Shown piece after piece: positions 11,628-23,275 of a stretch of 64,000 bases of DNA; the stretch's first letter is position 1; each line of letters starts with the position of its first letter. Origin of the DNA: Haberlea rhodopensis (Eukaryota; Streptophyta; Magnoliopsida; Lamiales; Gesneriaceae); the NCBI GenBank assembly GCA_907163345.1, contig CAJQUN010000330.1:248001-312000 (forward strand), read 5' to 3'. The position numbers and the translations under genes were made by a program. The notes beneath the pieces are model-generated. The model ran no database searches and was not told where the DNA came from. It worked only from the letters and a program-made list of their open reading frames with translations.

Positions 11628-14383
11628 TGTAATGCCCCGATGCTAATAAATCCGAATTAACGATGATTAAGCAAACCCGGATAATTAAAAGTGCAAACTT
11701 TAAATTTAGATGTCCCGGACTACGATGAGTCAACCAACTAGTGAACATGTTTTTAGTGCATGATCACATGGCACTTGGAGAACACATGCCACTAATTAAT
11801 TTAACTCATGTTTAATACATGATTTTGGACCATTAATCTTGCAAGATAGTGATGTATTGACACATGGATTTCACAATACATCAAAGAATTTAAAATCACC
11901 CAAATTCATGTCTAGATTTCAGCCATCATTTTAAAAAGAAAACACAAAAAATTCCATCTCATTTGGCAAGACATTTTCTCTCTCTTCCCATCATTTCTCT
12001 CCCAGCTTTTCTTCTCTCCTCTTCCTCCTCTCACCAATTTCGAAAATTTCAGCCAAATTTCTCACAAAATTCTTGAGAATTTGTGAATGCATGTCACCTG
12101 CAATTATAGATTTGAATAGTCATTAAGGAGAGGAACAAGAATCTCCAAGAAGTTTTGGAGTTTGAGGTGTTGGTGGAGGTGAAATCTCTTGGAAAGCTTG
12201 GTTGGAGCTATGGTGATGGTTTGAAGCTCAAATATTCAAGAGGAATGAAGGTATAACATCATCTTTCTGTAATTAGCTTAGAAATTAAGATTTTTGGGTC
12301 AAATTTTAGTGCCTTGGAACGGAAATAGTAGTGTAATACATGTTGTCAAATGAATCAGCAGAAAGTATTGTTGCATGCAGTAGATGGGTTCAAACGAATC
12401 TGGCGTAGAGTTCCAAATGAAAGTTATAGGTTGTGGTTAAAATTTGAGACAATTTGGACTTGAAATGAGTGAGATATGCTCATTTTACCAAGGAGTGCCA
12501 GATTTGACTCTGCATGTACTGTAAATGCACATGCAGTGTAGAATTCCGAACTATTGACAATTTTGCCTTTTGAATTTGTTGTCGGTCTTCAAAACAAAGT
12601 TTTATATCTTTTCATTTTATGCAATTTAAAAAAACGAAGCATGCGATTTGGATCTTCGAAGTAAAAGTTATGTCGATTTTACTTTATGTGCTCATTTTTG
12701 ACTCTGCATGTTCATGCATATGTTGCATGCAGAATGTGTTTCGAGTTTCTAGGCAATTTTGTTCCGAATTTGATGACGGTCTTCAAATAAAAATTGTAGG
12801 TCTTTAAATTCTCTTGAAATTGAAAAATACGAGGACTAAATTTGGACTCATTTTCAATTAGTTATGAATTTTATACTTTAAGTGCTCATTCTGAGCCCTG
12901 CATGACATGCTGTGTGTTCTTCGAATTCCTGCGTATTTTTGGCTAGGAATTACGGAAAACGTCTAGAAATAAGAAATTTAGTAATTTAACTTGGTTATAA
13001 TTTGCCACTAGAATCACTTCATTTGGATTTGAAACGAAAACGTTATGACGATTTTACTAAAAACGCTCAAGATGGAAAACAGATTTTCAAATTCTATGTT
13101 TTTAGTGTTTAAACTACTTTAAATGGAGGAATCAGCTTGACATTATAAGATAAGAAATGAAGCCCTTTGAGTTTTTGAACTTTGAGCACTAGAATCGGGT
13201 CATTTGGACGTCATATGAATTTATAGTGATTTTTCTACGAAACTTGGCCAAGCTGAAAATTTAAGAAAAATGCTAAGGGTCAATATTTAGATGTTGCATT
13301 TGATTCAATGCATTATTTGAACACTTAGTTATTTGAAATTTACATGACCAGGTTAATAGATTCCGAGATTGATTTGAGGAGTACTCGGTAGACTAGCTTG
13401 GGTTATGAGGTAGTAGAAATGAGTTTTATCATTACGTCTGATGAAGACGTGTAATGATATTATTGTATGATTTTACATGTCATTAATTGATTTCTATGAT
13501 TTAATTGTCACTATATGATTCTTATGTGACTATATGACATGTTGAGATACATTGTAGTACATGATATATGAATTACATGATATGTATTGATTTTCACATG
13601 AGATTGCATGACATAATGAGTTGCATATGTCATATGATGCATATATGATTCATGGGCATATCATATTGATCTATCCATTTCTTTGATATCCGTGATGACG
13701 ACTGTGTTGATTTACTCTGAGTGTCGGGGATGACGGGCACGGCGATGACAGGCAGTATAGGTAGTGACTGTAGTCACGCACGTTGCTACCAGACCTAGAC
13801 ACGAGGGATGACGAGCACAACACATGATGATTCTCCTAGAGCAAAGTGTGTGTGCTATCACCCTCTGCTCGAGCTGATGTTGATTGATGATACCTTCTTT
13901 TGGACTCCGATATTGGTATCTGAGATTCGATTCATTATACCCATTCATACATCGCATTCATACATGGTATGCATTGCATGATACTTCATTCTTGACATGA
14001 TCTATTTATTTCTCATACTGGCTTCTGACCCCCTTCGCGGGGGGCTGTCATGTCTTTGTTGTATGGGCATGACAGGTGGTACAGGTAGACGTACTGCGGA
14101 TGCTTGAGATGAAGCATCGATGAATACTAGAGCTCCTTGAGAGCGAGCTCAGGTTTATGTTTTATGTTTTGAGTCCCAGTAATTGTTAGAGTACTTTTTA
14201 ATTACATTGTAAATGATCGGGGTATGCCCCGAGTATCGTATTTTAAGTATTCTATTACTGGTTGGTTATATACTTGCTTATGTGATGAGTAACATGTTGA
14301 ATTGGGAAACTGGAATTTAATATTTTCAGTATCATTAGTTATGTATCACCTAAAAGCGAAAAAATATTTACGGCCATTTTACA
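11628..14383 (+). repeat. Right LTR of the Gypsy element, about 2.76 kb
   Basis: Begins TGTAATGCCCCGA after the polypurine tract and ends ...GGCCATTTTACA, where caulimovirid sequence starts. Its middle (about 12300-13280) contains at least three diverged tandem blocks of roughly 180-250 bases. Each has a GACTCTGCATG-type core, a GTCTTCAAA segment and a TTTGGA(T/C) segment, which is common in long LTRs of this clade. A GC-richer patch with ATGACGGGCAC and ATGACAGG repeats lies at 13720-13830. Confidence 0.8.
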
Positions 14384-15560
14384 GGGAATGCTTTCTCGGA
14401 TAGTGGCTCTTTTTGCTCTGGGCAGCTCGGGCAGATCTGATCCTACCATCTTCTAAAGTGAGCCATGTTCCAGTACTTCCGGCATGTTTCTTTGGTTGAC
14501 GGAATCTTGTTATCCCACAATACCTGCCTTTTCATTTCGAAATTTTCCTCGGCAAATTTTGTGGTATGGCTAGTCATGGAGTTTACCATGAATGACATGT
14601 TCGCTATTTTCTGGAATATTTTGAACGGATACTTGACTTTGTCCATCTCAGTGAGACAAACCCATAATCCCCATGCTCTTCTGGTTGTAAATCGTCTTAT
14701 GTGAGCGGGGAAATTAAAGATATTCCTTCGGGCGGTGATTTGATCTGGTCCATCGCCTTCCAGTTAGGCCTAGCTTGATGAAATGGAAGCTGTGATGAAG
14801 GCATTTTCCTATAATTTCTGGAGTTGATGTTAACAATTTTAACTCCAGAACGTCTCCTTTTCCGAGTATGGTTATTTTGCCATGAGTCATACACTCCCTC
14901 GTAAATCCATTCCGACAATTTTGCAATCTCTGAAAAACTTGGTGCCGTTGTAAAAACTGAGGCCAGACAGCCAAAGTCAAACCACTCGCGGACACTCTCT
15001 AGTTTGACACCAGGATGCATCCACATTCTTGGGTATTTTTCTGACCAATCAGTTGTTATTTTTCCAGGAATTACCCCCACTATTGTATAGAGTTTCTCAC
15101 ATGTCTTCTGGTATTCCTGTAAAGGATAAACAACTCGTTGGTATTAACCTTAGACTTGCTTGTCAATGACCTAAGATTAATCTCTCCCTCTTTAACTCCG
15201 GAGGTGGTGGGCTGGAATGATTCGTCAGGCATCCTACACACCTGAGAATCAATTTTTCCTTCTGTATCTTCCTCGAAAGGATCTATACTAGGACTCGTGT
15301 TGGTGGTACTTGAATCCCCAACCCTGGTTGATGAGCCTGGTTCTCATAAACACGACTTTAGCTTGGACCTCGAATCATCCCGTCGGAGGGGAATATAAAG
15401 ATTATCCCATAAACATGTGTTAGCCTGCATAGTAGCCTTTATAGCATGTTGGACATTCGTGAGATTCAGTTCCTGAACTTGACCAGCGACCTGAGCGTTA
15501 ATCACAAGGCCGTTGATATGTTTGTCTAGCTCCTCCAGACTTTCTCCGAGATGCTTTGAT
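14384..15560 (-). pseudogene. Caulimovirid terminal ORF, broken copy
   Basis: Counterpart of the intact plus-strand ORF at 26554-27837. Open pieces at 14697-15080 and 14443-14646 (minus) share its blocks: W(M/I)xPG, EWFDFG(C)LASVFTTAPSFSEI, AKL(S)EWI, and the C-terminal FAEE(N/L)FE and KYWNMAHFRRW stretches. The N-terminal half (15080-15560) is scattered over frames. It stops at 14384 next to the LTR, losing the basic C-terminal tail. Function unknown; a transactivator/inclusion-body role is only a positional guess. Confidence 0.7.
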
Positions 15561-15589
15561 CTCGTTATGATGAATTGGCTTCACTGCAT

Positions 15590-17300
15590 GCATCTCTTGT
15601 TAAGAAATCTGCAAGAATGTTTTTATCAGATTTCACAATGACAATATCATAATCATAATATTGGCATCCAGCTTGTCATCTTAAGATTCTAGCCTTTTCT
15701 AGTTTAGATTCTATTTTATTTTTTAGAAAAAATTTGACACTTGTATTATCAATTTTAAGAATAAATTTCTTCGCAAGTAAGAACAATGGCCATTTTTTGA
15801 AAGCCTTTCGGACTGCAAAAAACTCATTTCATTGATATGACATTGGATCACTTCACTATCTGTAAATAGAGCTCTGCAATATCTGCATGACATTTATCCA
15901 TCTGGTGTGACTTTCATGAGAGTTGCTGTCCACCAATGATCACTGGCATCTGTGTAGAATACCAAATCATCATCGTCGTTTGGGATTGCAAGCTCTGGTA
16001 GTTGCCTGCAAACCTCCTTAAGATGTTTAACAACTTGTATGTGATATTTATTTCACTCAAACTTAACATCTTTTTTTAGCCGTGGACTGAACATCTTTCT
16101 GTGCATTGCTAGATTGTTGATAAACATTCCAACAAAATTAACAACTCCAAAAAAACTCTGAAGCTGCTTCAGATCCTTGAGATTATCCGGATATCCTTAC
16201 TCCTTCTCAACAATGTGTTTCTGAAGGATGATTCCAGATTCATCGATTTCAATCCGAAGAAACTCGATTTGTCCAGTAGAAATTACTGTCTTCCTTTTGG
16301 ACATCACTAATCATTCCTTGTAGCAAACATCAGAAAAGATTTCCATGTGTTTAAGATGTTCCTTCATGTTTTTTTTATGCGAGGAGGATGTCATCGATGT
16401 ATACGAACATGAAAATGAAATAATCCTTGAAGAGATTATACATCCTTCTCTGATGTATCTGGGGAGCATTTGTCAATCCGATTGTCATTACATTCCAGAT
16501 ATAGTGTCCTTGTGGTGTGGAAAATGCTGTGAATCTTTTGCTAGCTTCCTACATCCTTATCTGTAGAATCCAGACTTGCAATAGAAAACACTTTGGCATT
16601 TTTGATACAATTTACCAAATGTTCTCTACTCGGGATATAGTATCCATCGAATTCCAAGATTTCATTGATCCCTTTGTAGTTGATCACCAATCTTGGTTTC
16701 CTCTTTTAATTTCTCCATGGTTTCGAACAAGAAATCTGGACTGCTGTATGGATAAACTCCAGCTGAGATTATCTTAAGGTCAAGATGATCCTTAAGTATC
16801 ATCTGCATATCTTTCTGATCTTCGTGGTTAATGGGGATCGATTTATACCTCACGAACTCATTTTCTTTTCCGGCCTTCACTTTTAAAGAAGCTCTGAGCT
16901 CATTCCTGTCCCACCAAGCCAGAGGATCGTCACTGTAGTTCCTCCAAATCTTCTTTTCATATCCTCTAGATTATTTGCTCTTCGAAGGTAGCATCAGGTT
17001 GTGGATCCATGTTTTGTAATGCCTTCCTCAGTAGCAACAGGGTCTCTGGGTCAACTTCTTCATCATCATGCTCTGAAGGACATAATGTTCTCCCCATCAA
17101 AAGTCTGATTATCCTTTTTACTGGAACCTTGCTGTCTGAATTGAAGATCGCTTCACCAAATTTTCGCTGATCCTTCATTTTTGGGTGTCGAAATTTTCCT
17201 TCATCACCATGTTTGTTGTGAAAACTAATGGGAAATTTCATGTGAAATGATTCCTTAGTCTCTGGACAATAATCTTATGATTACAAAGGATTGTGAAAAT
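15590..17300 (-). pseudogene. Caulimovirid reverse transcriptase/RNase H, broken copy
   Basis: Minus-strand fragments match the plus copy. 16966-17241 carries FRHPKMKDQRKFGEAI and PETLLLLRKAL. 16662-16880 carries NEFVRYKSIPIN and DLKIISAGVYPYSS. The polymerase motif YIDDI is kept near 16395 but is soon followed by a stop. RNase H pieces lie at 15690-15990, including the stretch around the INEM block (about 15800-15830) that is missing from the plus copy. Frameshifts and stops prevent any full product. Confidence 0.8.
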
Positions 17301-17383
17301 AAGTCTCATTTGTCTCATTCTCCTATGTGAACCGCTTGAATGTCTGTAGGAAATTGTTTCCTAGCAGCATATCAGCTCTTGTA

Positions 17384-17626
17384 TCATAGAAATAGATAGG
17401 TGTGGTCTTGACTTTGTACAAGAGTGTACCGCCTGCTCCTCCGATTTTTCCGCCGCCTGGACTTCTTCATTAAGAATAAGAATCCGCTTGGAAAAGTTTC
17501 TTTTGGCAATGGCTGGTAATTTCTCACCAACTTATTTAGGAAATATGTCTCGTTGACAGTGCATATTTCAGCTCCTGAATCAATAGAAGCTGCAAAACAT
17601 TCTGCTTGATATTTCTCGTATAACAC
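17384..17626 (-). pseudogene. Caulimovirid aspartic protease remnant
   Basis: The frame reads YEKYQAECFAASIDSGAEIC. The DSGA protease motif is intact, but the second-half glycine-rich and GADMLLG parts run into a frameshift. It sits directly after the deletion that removed the end of the movement-protein region. Confidence 0.7.
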
Positions 17627-17640
17627 CTTGTAGGTAATCG

Positions 17641-18090
17641 AGTAAGGCCTATTTCATTCTTTCATCAAATCGTTTCTTTTAAAATCTTGATGAGGAGTAA
17701 GAACCTTGTTAAAATCTCGATCTCCCAAATTGTATGCGATTCTTGGATAGATGTTGAATGCCATCTTTCCTGCATACAAAATTCCTGCAACTGCTCCCAA
17801 ACAATAATCATTTAGGTTTGGGATTCTCTTGTCAAAGATTGCCATGTTGAGTGGCGAATCAATTCCTTTTTTGAAAGTTGCATTATATATAGCCCTAATG
17901 GCTCTGATATGAATCCATGATAGTGTACTAGCAACTTTTCTTTTCACCATGTTCTTAATCTCCTGGATTTCTCAGTAGGGGAGATGTTTCCTACTTCGAA
18001 GATCAATCATATCCATGGCTCTTTTCATAGCTCCAATAGCAAACAATCACACATCTGAAGCACTGGTTCCTCTTTCATGATTCTCATTAG
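17641..18090 (-). pseudogene. Caulimovirid movement protein (30K superfamily), truncated
   Basis: The open frame 17654-17950 carries SWIHIRAIRAIYNATFKKG and DSPLNMAIFDKRIPN, then LGDRDFN. This is the 30K-type cell-to-cell movement core that is present and similar in the plus copy. It breaks at about 17640, and the next viral sequence is the protease. The homologous plus-strand interval (about 23870-24510) is therefore deleted here. Short shared bases (GTxATACG) flank the breakpoint, which suggests microhomology-mediated loss. Confidence 0.75.
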
Positions 18091-18164
18091 AGTTTTATGA
18101 GAAACTGTTGTGTGAGAGAAGAATCATGTTGTACTTCTCTGATCATGAGTTGAAGGAAGTTCCT

Positions 18165-19521
18165 TCACTCTGATTCTGAACTGGATCCACTTCCATCTTC
18201 AGAACATTTCTCTTCTTTGTAGAGGCTTTCATCTGAGGGGATTTCCTCAAATGATATATCCGTACCAAATCTTTGGAATAAACATCATCCTCGAACTCCT
18301 TGGTATGCTCAAACTATTTCATTCCTCGATTTTGTTTCTCTAGACAATCTGTAGAGATAAATCCCCTTGCTCCGCACGTCCAGTAGTTATAATCTTTAAA
18401 ACTTTCATTCGCTCTAGTGGGAGGTCGTCTAAAAGTTCTCTTTTTTGGCGCTCTGCTAGTATTTGCTTGATTAGAACCTGTTGACGTGGTTCTACTTCTT
18501 GTTTGTCCTGATCTTTTTCATGATCTGTAACTTCGGGCTTTATTAGGTCTCCATGAAGACTTTACTTTTCTCGAACTACTTCCTATGGAATATGGATGTT
18601 TTATGTGCTTCTTCATCTCCCGCCTTTTGGGGTAGCTTCCAACGACAATAGGGATGTCGTTTTAGACACAGTAAAGGGTAACTGATTTGATTATTCCTGT
18701 TAACCTCTTGTAATTCTTTTGGAGTGATGCTTGATGGCACCACTCTGCAAGTTTGACCTTGAGAAATGACTTTCTCCTGGCTACCATCTCTATTTCTTAC
18801 ATTATATACTTATGGATAAGCATTTCTCTCCATGAGCTTGGAATTTTGGCAAAGAATAATTCGGATGCATCTTTGTCATCAATCTTCGCCTTCCATCTGT
18901 ACTATGTGAAGAGTTTGATGTACTAATCTACATGGTAGATGCCATGTAGTTCAAGGCTGTCAAGAGCTTGTTTGTACTTCTTAGCCTTCTCTTATTCCAG
19001 TCCTTTGAAATATCCCACTCCGATGAATAGGATTTTGAATAGTTTTGCCATCCCGTCAACAATTGCTTTTAGTGACTCTCTGGCTAAAGCTTCCTATTTG
19101 ATGCTTTGGGAAGTGAGTTCCCAAGAAACTTTAGCTGAACCTTCCAAGCTCATATTAAGAAGTAATATGGACCCTTCTGTGTCTAGATCAACTGTCCCTG
19201 CTGCAATTCTGATGGCAGACGCCCACTCATCGAGTATCTCCCGATTTTTAAAATCCAAGATATTCATATTGAACATAAGACCATATGGATGTATCGCATC
19301 TAGCTGAGATTTCACTTATGGCGTTTGATGTATATCTGGCCTTCGGGAACGGCTCCTTGAAACAACTGGGGGATCTAATATCCCTGTGGTGGAGGATTTT
19401 GAGTATTTCTGGTTGCCAGCTCTCTCGATTCATCCATCTGATTCATCTTTAGATTTATGGGATTAAGTCCTGCAAATGATTCTGCAAGATCATGTAGATC
19501 TTCAAGATTAATTCTTTCCAT
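18165..19521 (-). pseudogene. Caulimovirid coat-protein region, broken copy
   Basis: An ATG at 19521 matches the position of the plus-copy start at 21841, and a TGA at 18165-18167 matches its stop. The best open piece (19094-19315) contains HPYGLMFNMNILDFKNREI and IAAGTVDLD. The nucleic-acid-binding CCHC knuckle near 18345-18395 reads YWTCGARGFISTDC. Its first Cys has become Tyr and its His has become Phe, so metal binding would be lost. Many frame breaks. Confidence 0.75.
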
Positions 19522-19690
19522 TACTTTCTGGGAAGTATTGGCTCTCCTCGGATGATGGCAATCATATTTTCAGTGTCTGTCATCGGTCGTTGGACCTCCT
19601 CGGTTTCCCTTTTTGATGTAAAAGGGGTTATGTTCGATATGATGATGATAACCACCCTCCTTTTATTCACCCTAACCACCATCCTTTTAT

Positions 19691-20237
19691 TCACCCTAAA
19701 GGAATTGGTCGTGATTCCAACTCCTTGACTCGAGTTTGAACATCTCGAAGGTTTTCAAGAATTTCCTCCTGATTACTGATCATGATCTCCATCTGGGTTT
19801 GAATCTGTTGGAGTTGCGATGGGACATGATATTGTTTGTTCCCATAGCTCTGCACCAACTTCTGGATTTTTCTAAGATCTTTGAACATCTTAGAAGTATC
19901 CGACTTGATTTCTCGAAAGGTTGGTTCTCCCATCCTATTCGTCTGTTCTGGATCCCGTTTGGTTGTTCGGATCTGGAATCATGGGGTCGTGTCATGGTCT
20001 TTCTCCCGAGCTTCGGATAACTCGAACTGAAGTTTGAGGTTCATCATGTAAATGTTCATCGCTATCTTATCCAATTGTTGATACTGGTGTATGCTAGCTT
20101 GGCAAGCATCGAATTCTCGTAGTATTTCCATTTCTGGGTTAAGTGTTTAGCTTCGGCGAGATGTTCCTGATTAGTTCTTCCAATTTTTGGAAGTACCACA
20201 TGTATGCGTAACAACTCGAACATTCATTTGGATTCAT
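19691..20237 (-). pseudogene. Caulimovirid first ORF, coiled-coil protein, broken copy
   Basis: The start at 20237 (MNPNECS...) parallels the plus copy (MDPNVCS...). The open piece 19691-19933 has heptad-like repeats: MGEPTFREI, QLQQIQTQMEIMISNQEEI and ENLRDVQTRVKELESRP. Such small coiled-coil proteins upstream of the coat region occur in several caulimovirid genera. The role here is unknown. Frameshifts separate the N-terminal cysteine-containing part from the coiled coil. Confidence 0.65.
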
Positions 20238-20319
20238 TTTTTTTCTCGAATTTTCTCATCCATTTAGGATAATATTAATATTCAAAATGTTTTTTTGAAA
20301 TTTTCAGAATAAACCTAGG

Positions 20320-20331
20320 CTCTGATACCAT
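20320..20331 (-). other. Caulimovirid primer-binding site (minus copy)
   Basis: On the minus strand TGGTATCAGAGC, continuing CTAGG, is complementary to the initiator tRNA-Met 3' end. It marks position 1 of the circular viral genome map. Confidence 0.85.
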
Positions 20332-21056
20332 TTTATGACAATGATCTAAAAATAAGGAGACTCATAAAAGAATGGGTTAAAATGCATCTTTTTTATAAAT
20401 ATAATTATGTAATAGATCATATAATATTACATTGGTGTGGGAACTATTTGTTCTCAAAATAAAATCCTAGGGAATAGAATGCAACTTACCAAATCATTTA
20501 GGGGTATAAGAGTCAAAATTCAACCCTAAATTGATTTGAAATTTGAAATTTGACCTATTTGAATTAAGATTTGCAAATTTTTATGCACTATTATCTTTTC
20601 CCATACTTGAAAAATTATTTGGAAAGTGATATCTTTATGTAATTAACTCGTTAAAGAAACGGAACACACATACATCACCCAATTTATGTTGGGTTTGATT
20701 TATCAATGGGCCGATCACTAATCTCGATTGGGGAAATTACATGGAAGTCAACTTTGGTGACACAAAATCTACTTAAGTCTTGAGAAAAAATCTTAGTGCA
20801 TAAAAACCCAAATTGGAAACAATTATGTTGAAATAAGTCCACTTTTCAAATTTTCAAATCAATTGGGTGTTTTATGATGACTCTTTTACCCCTCAATAGT
20901 TTGATATATTGCATTCTATCCTTTAGGCTTTTGTTTAAATTACAAAGAAGTCCATATATAATATTTAATTATCTTTTTTATCCTTATATTTATAAAAAGC
21001 AACATTTAACATCGTCTTTTTACAAGTCCCCGTTTTTACGATCCTTGGCACAAAAA
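20332..21056. repeat. Inter-copy spacer: inverted leader sequences of two viral copies
   Basis: The two viral copies diverge from here. The left part (about 20332-20560, minus) and right part (about 20840-21056, plus) are homologous. Both hold ACTCTT(T/A)TACCCCT, a TGCATTCTAT block, a TTTATAAAAA(A)G block followed by CATTTTAAC or CATTTAAC, and then the primer site. The spacer is thus an imperfect inverted repeat of the viral region upstream of the primer site. The middle 20570-20840 is AT-rich and has no partner. TTATAAAAA could be TATA-like, but in the viral layout this is the RNA leader. Confidence 0.75.
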
Positions 21057-21068
21057 TGGTATCAGAGC
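21057..21068 (+). other. Caulimovirid primer-binding site (plus copy)
   Basis: TGGTATCAGAGC plus CTAGG, identical to the site in the minus copy, complementary to initiator tRNA-Met. The first viral ATG follows about 80 bases later. Confidence 0.88.
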
Positions 21069-21149
21069 CTAGGTTTATTCTGGAAATACTATGATAATAT
21101 CTTGAATATTAATTTGTAACCTATACTGAGGAGACGATTCAAGAAAAAT

Positions 21150-21841
21150 ATGGACCCGAACGTTTGTTCGAAGTGTCATTCTTACATGTGGTATTTCCAG
21201 AAATTGGAAAAATTAAACCAGAAGCATATGGCAGAAGCTCAACGTTTCAGCCATAAGTGGAAACAATTACGAGGAACAGGTTTATGCACTCCAGGCATAA
21301 ATCATTACAAGAAATTGGAAAGGATGGCGAAGATGCTTCATCAAGTGAACCTCAAACTTCAGTTCCAGTTAGCCGAACTTCAGGAGGACTGAACATGAGG
21401 ACGTTGTACCAGACCCCAATGATCCAACAGGGTCCGGACCGGATGATTAAGATGGGTGAGCCAACCTTTCGAGAAATCGAGCCAGATTCTTCTAAGATTT
21501 CCCAAGATCTCAGAGAGATCCAGAAGACAGTGCAGCGCTATGGATACCTTCAATACCATGTCCCTGCACAAATTCATCAGATCCAGAGTTAGATGGAGAC
21601 CATGATTAAACATCAGAAGGAAATTCTTGAGAACCTTCAAGATGTTCAAACCCGAGTGAAGGAATTGGAGTCAAGGCCAAGTCCGACAGGAAGAAGGAAC
21701 GGAGGATGGTTGCCACCATCTTACGGAACAGAACCCCTTTTACACCAAAAAAGGAAAGCAGAGGAGGTCCGACGGCCTATGACGGAGACTGAAAAAATGA
21801 TTGTAGTCCTACGAGGAGAACCATTACATCCCACAAAGTAA
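21150..21841 (+). pseudogene. Caulimovirid first ORF, coiled-coil protein, broken
   Basis: The start at 21150 gives MDPNVCSKCHSYMWYFQKLE, with a CxxC pair. A frame change in 21260-21390 leads into MGEPTFREIEPDSSK and the coiled coil, with an in-frame TAG at 21590-21592 splitting QIHQIQS from METMIKHQKEILENLQ. The frame ends with TAA at 21839-21841, overlapping the next ATG as TAATG. That suits termination-reinitiation coupling in a polycistronic viral RNA. Size (about 230 codons) and position suggest a virion-associated or small accessory protein. The function is not shown. Confidence 0.7.
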
Positions 21842-23256
21842 TGGAAAGAATCAACCTGGAAGATCTTCATGATCTTCCTGATTCATTTGCGGGATTAAAT
21901 CTCGTAGAAATCAAGACAGGAGAGCTTGTACAAAGACCTCCACCACAAGAGAGCTTCGGGTCACACAATCCACCCGAAGGAGACCAAAGTATGCCACACA
22001 GAGATGATTTCACCTCAGCAACTTTGGATCCCCCAGTTGGAACAAGGAACCGTTCCCGAAGGCCAGATATTCATCAGACGCCCTACGGGAAGTCACAGCT
22101 AGATCCAATCCATCCATATGGACTTATGCTCAACATTGATATTTTGGATTTCAAAAACAGAGAAATTCTTATTGATGAATGGGCTTCAGCAATGAGAATA
22201 GCAGCAGGAACACTTGACTTAGGCAAATAAGGATTCATTTTACTTCTAAAAATGAGTCTGGAATGATCAGTCAAGATTGCCTGGGATCTTGGAGAGCCAG
22301 GAACCAAGGAAGAAGTTCTAGCCGGAGAGTCCCTGAAAGAGATCGTGGACAAGATGGCAAGATTCTTTAAAATCTGTTTCATCGGAATAAGCTACTTCGA
22401 GGGAATGGAGGAAGAAAAGGCTAAGAAATACAGACAAGCTCTAATTAGCCTGGAACTACATGACATCTGCTATGTAGATGAGTACATCAAACTCTTTACA
22501 GAGTATCGATGGAAGTCGAAGATAGAGGAAAAAGAAGCAGCTGAGCTGTTCTTTGCCAAAATTCCGAGCCCATGGAGAGAAATGCTTATCCAGGAGTATA
22601 CACCGCATGCAATCGAGACGGTGTCCAGGAGAATGTCATTTCTCAAAGTAAAGCTGGCGGAGTGGTGCTACCAAGCAAAGCTCCAGAAAAATTTCAAGAA
22701 GCTCAGAGGAATCAACAAGATGGCTCCTCTTTGTACGGGAAATGATATCCCTACAATCATCGGGAACTACCCACAAAGGCGAAAGATGAAGAAGCACAAA
22801 AGTCATCCATATGCCCAAAGAGGTGGTTCAAGAAGAAGTAGGTCTTCATGGAGACCTAGAAAGTTCTGGTCAAAACAGAAAACCCGAAGCTATAGATCGG
22901 GGCAAAGATCAGGACCAACAAGGAGTAGAATCTCATCGACAGGTTCTAATCAAGCAAGTTCTAGCAGGGCACCAACGAAGAGAACTTTCAGACGCACACC
23001 TACCCGTGCAAATGAGAGTTTCGGAGATTGTAACTGCTGGACATGCGGAACAAGAGGACATATCTCTACAGATTGTCCAGAAAACCAAAGCCGAGGAGTA
23101 AGACAGTTCGAGCATACCAAGGAATTTGAGGATGCTGTCTATTTTCAGGATTTGGTACAGGTGTATCAATTTGAGGATATTCCCTCAGATGAAAGCATCT
23201 ACGAAGAAGAGATCTATTCTGAGGATGGAAGGGAATCTAGCTCAGAATCAGAGTGA
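21841..23256 (+). pseudogene. Caulimovirid coat-protein ORF with CCHC zinc knuckle, two in-frame stops
   Basis: A frame of 471 codons plus the stop runs from ATG 21841 to TGA 23254-23256, interrupted in frame by TAA 22228-22230 and TGA 22264-22266. An N-terminal acidic/PxxP region precedes HPYGLMLNIDILDFKNREI, a helical core (22345-22700), a strongly basic Arg/Ser-rich stretch (22790-23010), and the CCHC knuckle CWTCGTRGHISTDC near 23035-23080. The C-terminus is very acidic (EEEIYSEDGRESSSESE). Basic patch plus knuckle plus acidic tail is the caulimovirid coat-protein signature. TGA 23254 overlaps ATG 23257 closely (TGAATGA), again suggesting reinitiation. Confidence 0.8.
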
Positions 23257-23275
23257 ATGAGAGTTCCTTCAGCAC

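Larger units (their letters stand above)
6859..14383 (+). mobile_element. Decayed chromovirus-like (Tekay/Del type) Ty3/Gypsy retrotransposon
   Basis: A truncated left LTR (6859-7170) is followed by a tRNA-Met primer-binding site, a coding region full of stops, a G-rich polypurine tract and a long right LTR (11628-14383). The left LTR keeps only about the last 310 bases of the family. Remnants of protease, reverse transcriptase, RNase H and integrase occur in the expected order on the plus strand. The long LTR starting TGTAATGCCCCGA and the PPT placement right after pol fit Tekay/Del-type chromoviruses. The element cannot be autonomous. The caulimovirid copy on the right starts directly at its LTR end. 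Confidence 0.85.
14384..20331 (-). mobile_element. Endogenous caulimovirid (pararetrovirus) copy, minus strand, defective
   Basis: Read right to left, this holds a tRNA-Met primer site (20320-20331), a coiled-coil ORF, a coat-protein region, a movement-protein region, protease, reverse transcriptase/RNase H and a last ORF. This is the same order as the plus-strand copy at 21057-28120, at roughly 70% protein similarity by eye. There is no LTR, as expected for Caulimoviridae. Stops and frameshifts occur throughout. A deletion of roughly 650 bases joins the movement region to the protease at 17640. The copy ends inside its last ORF at 14384, directly against the Gypsy LTR end. Confidence 0.88.

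Noticed and set aside
20990..21010. TTATAAAAA near the viral primer sites as the main viral promoter
   Set aside because: In caulimovirids this region is RNA leader; a better TATA with poly(A) signal lies at 28049.
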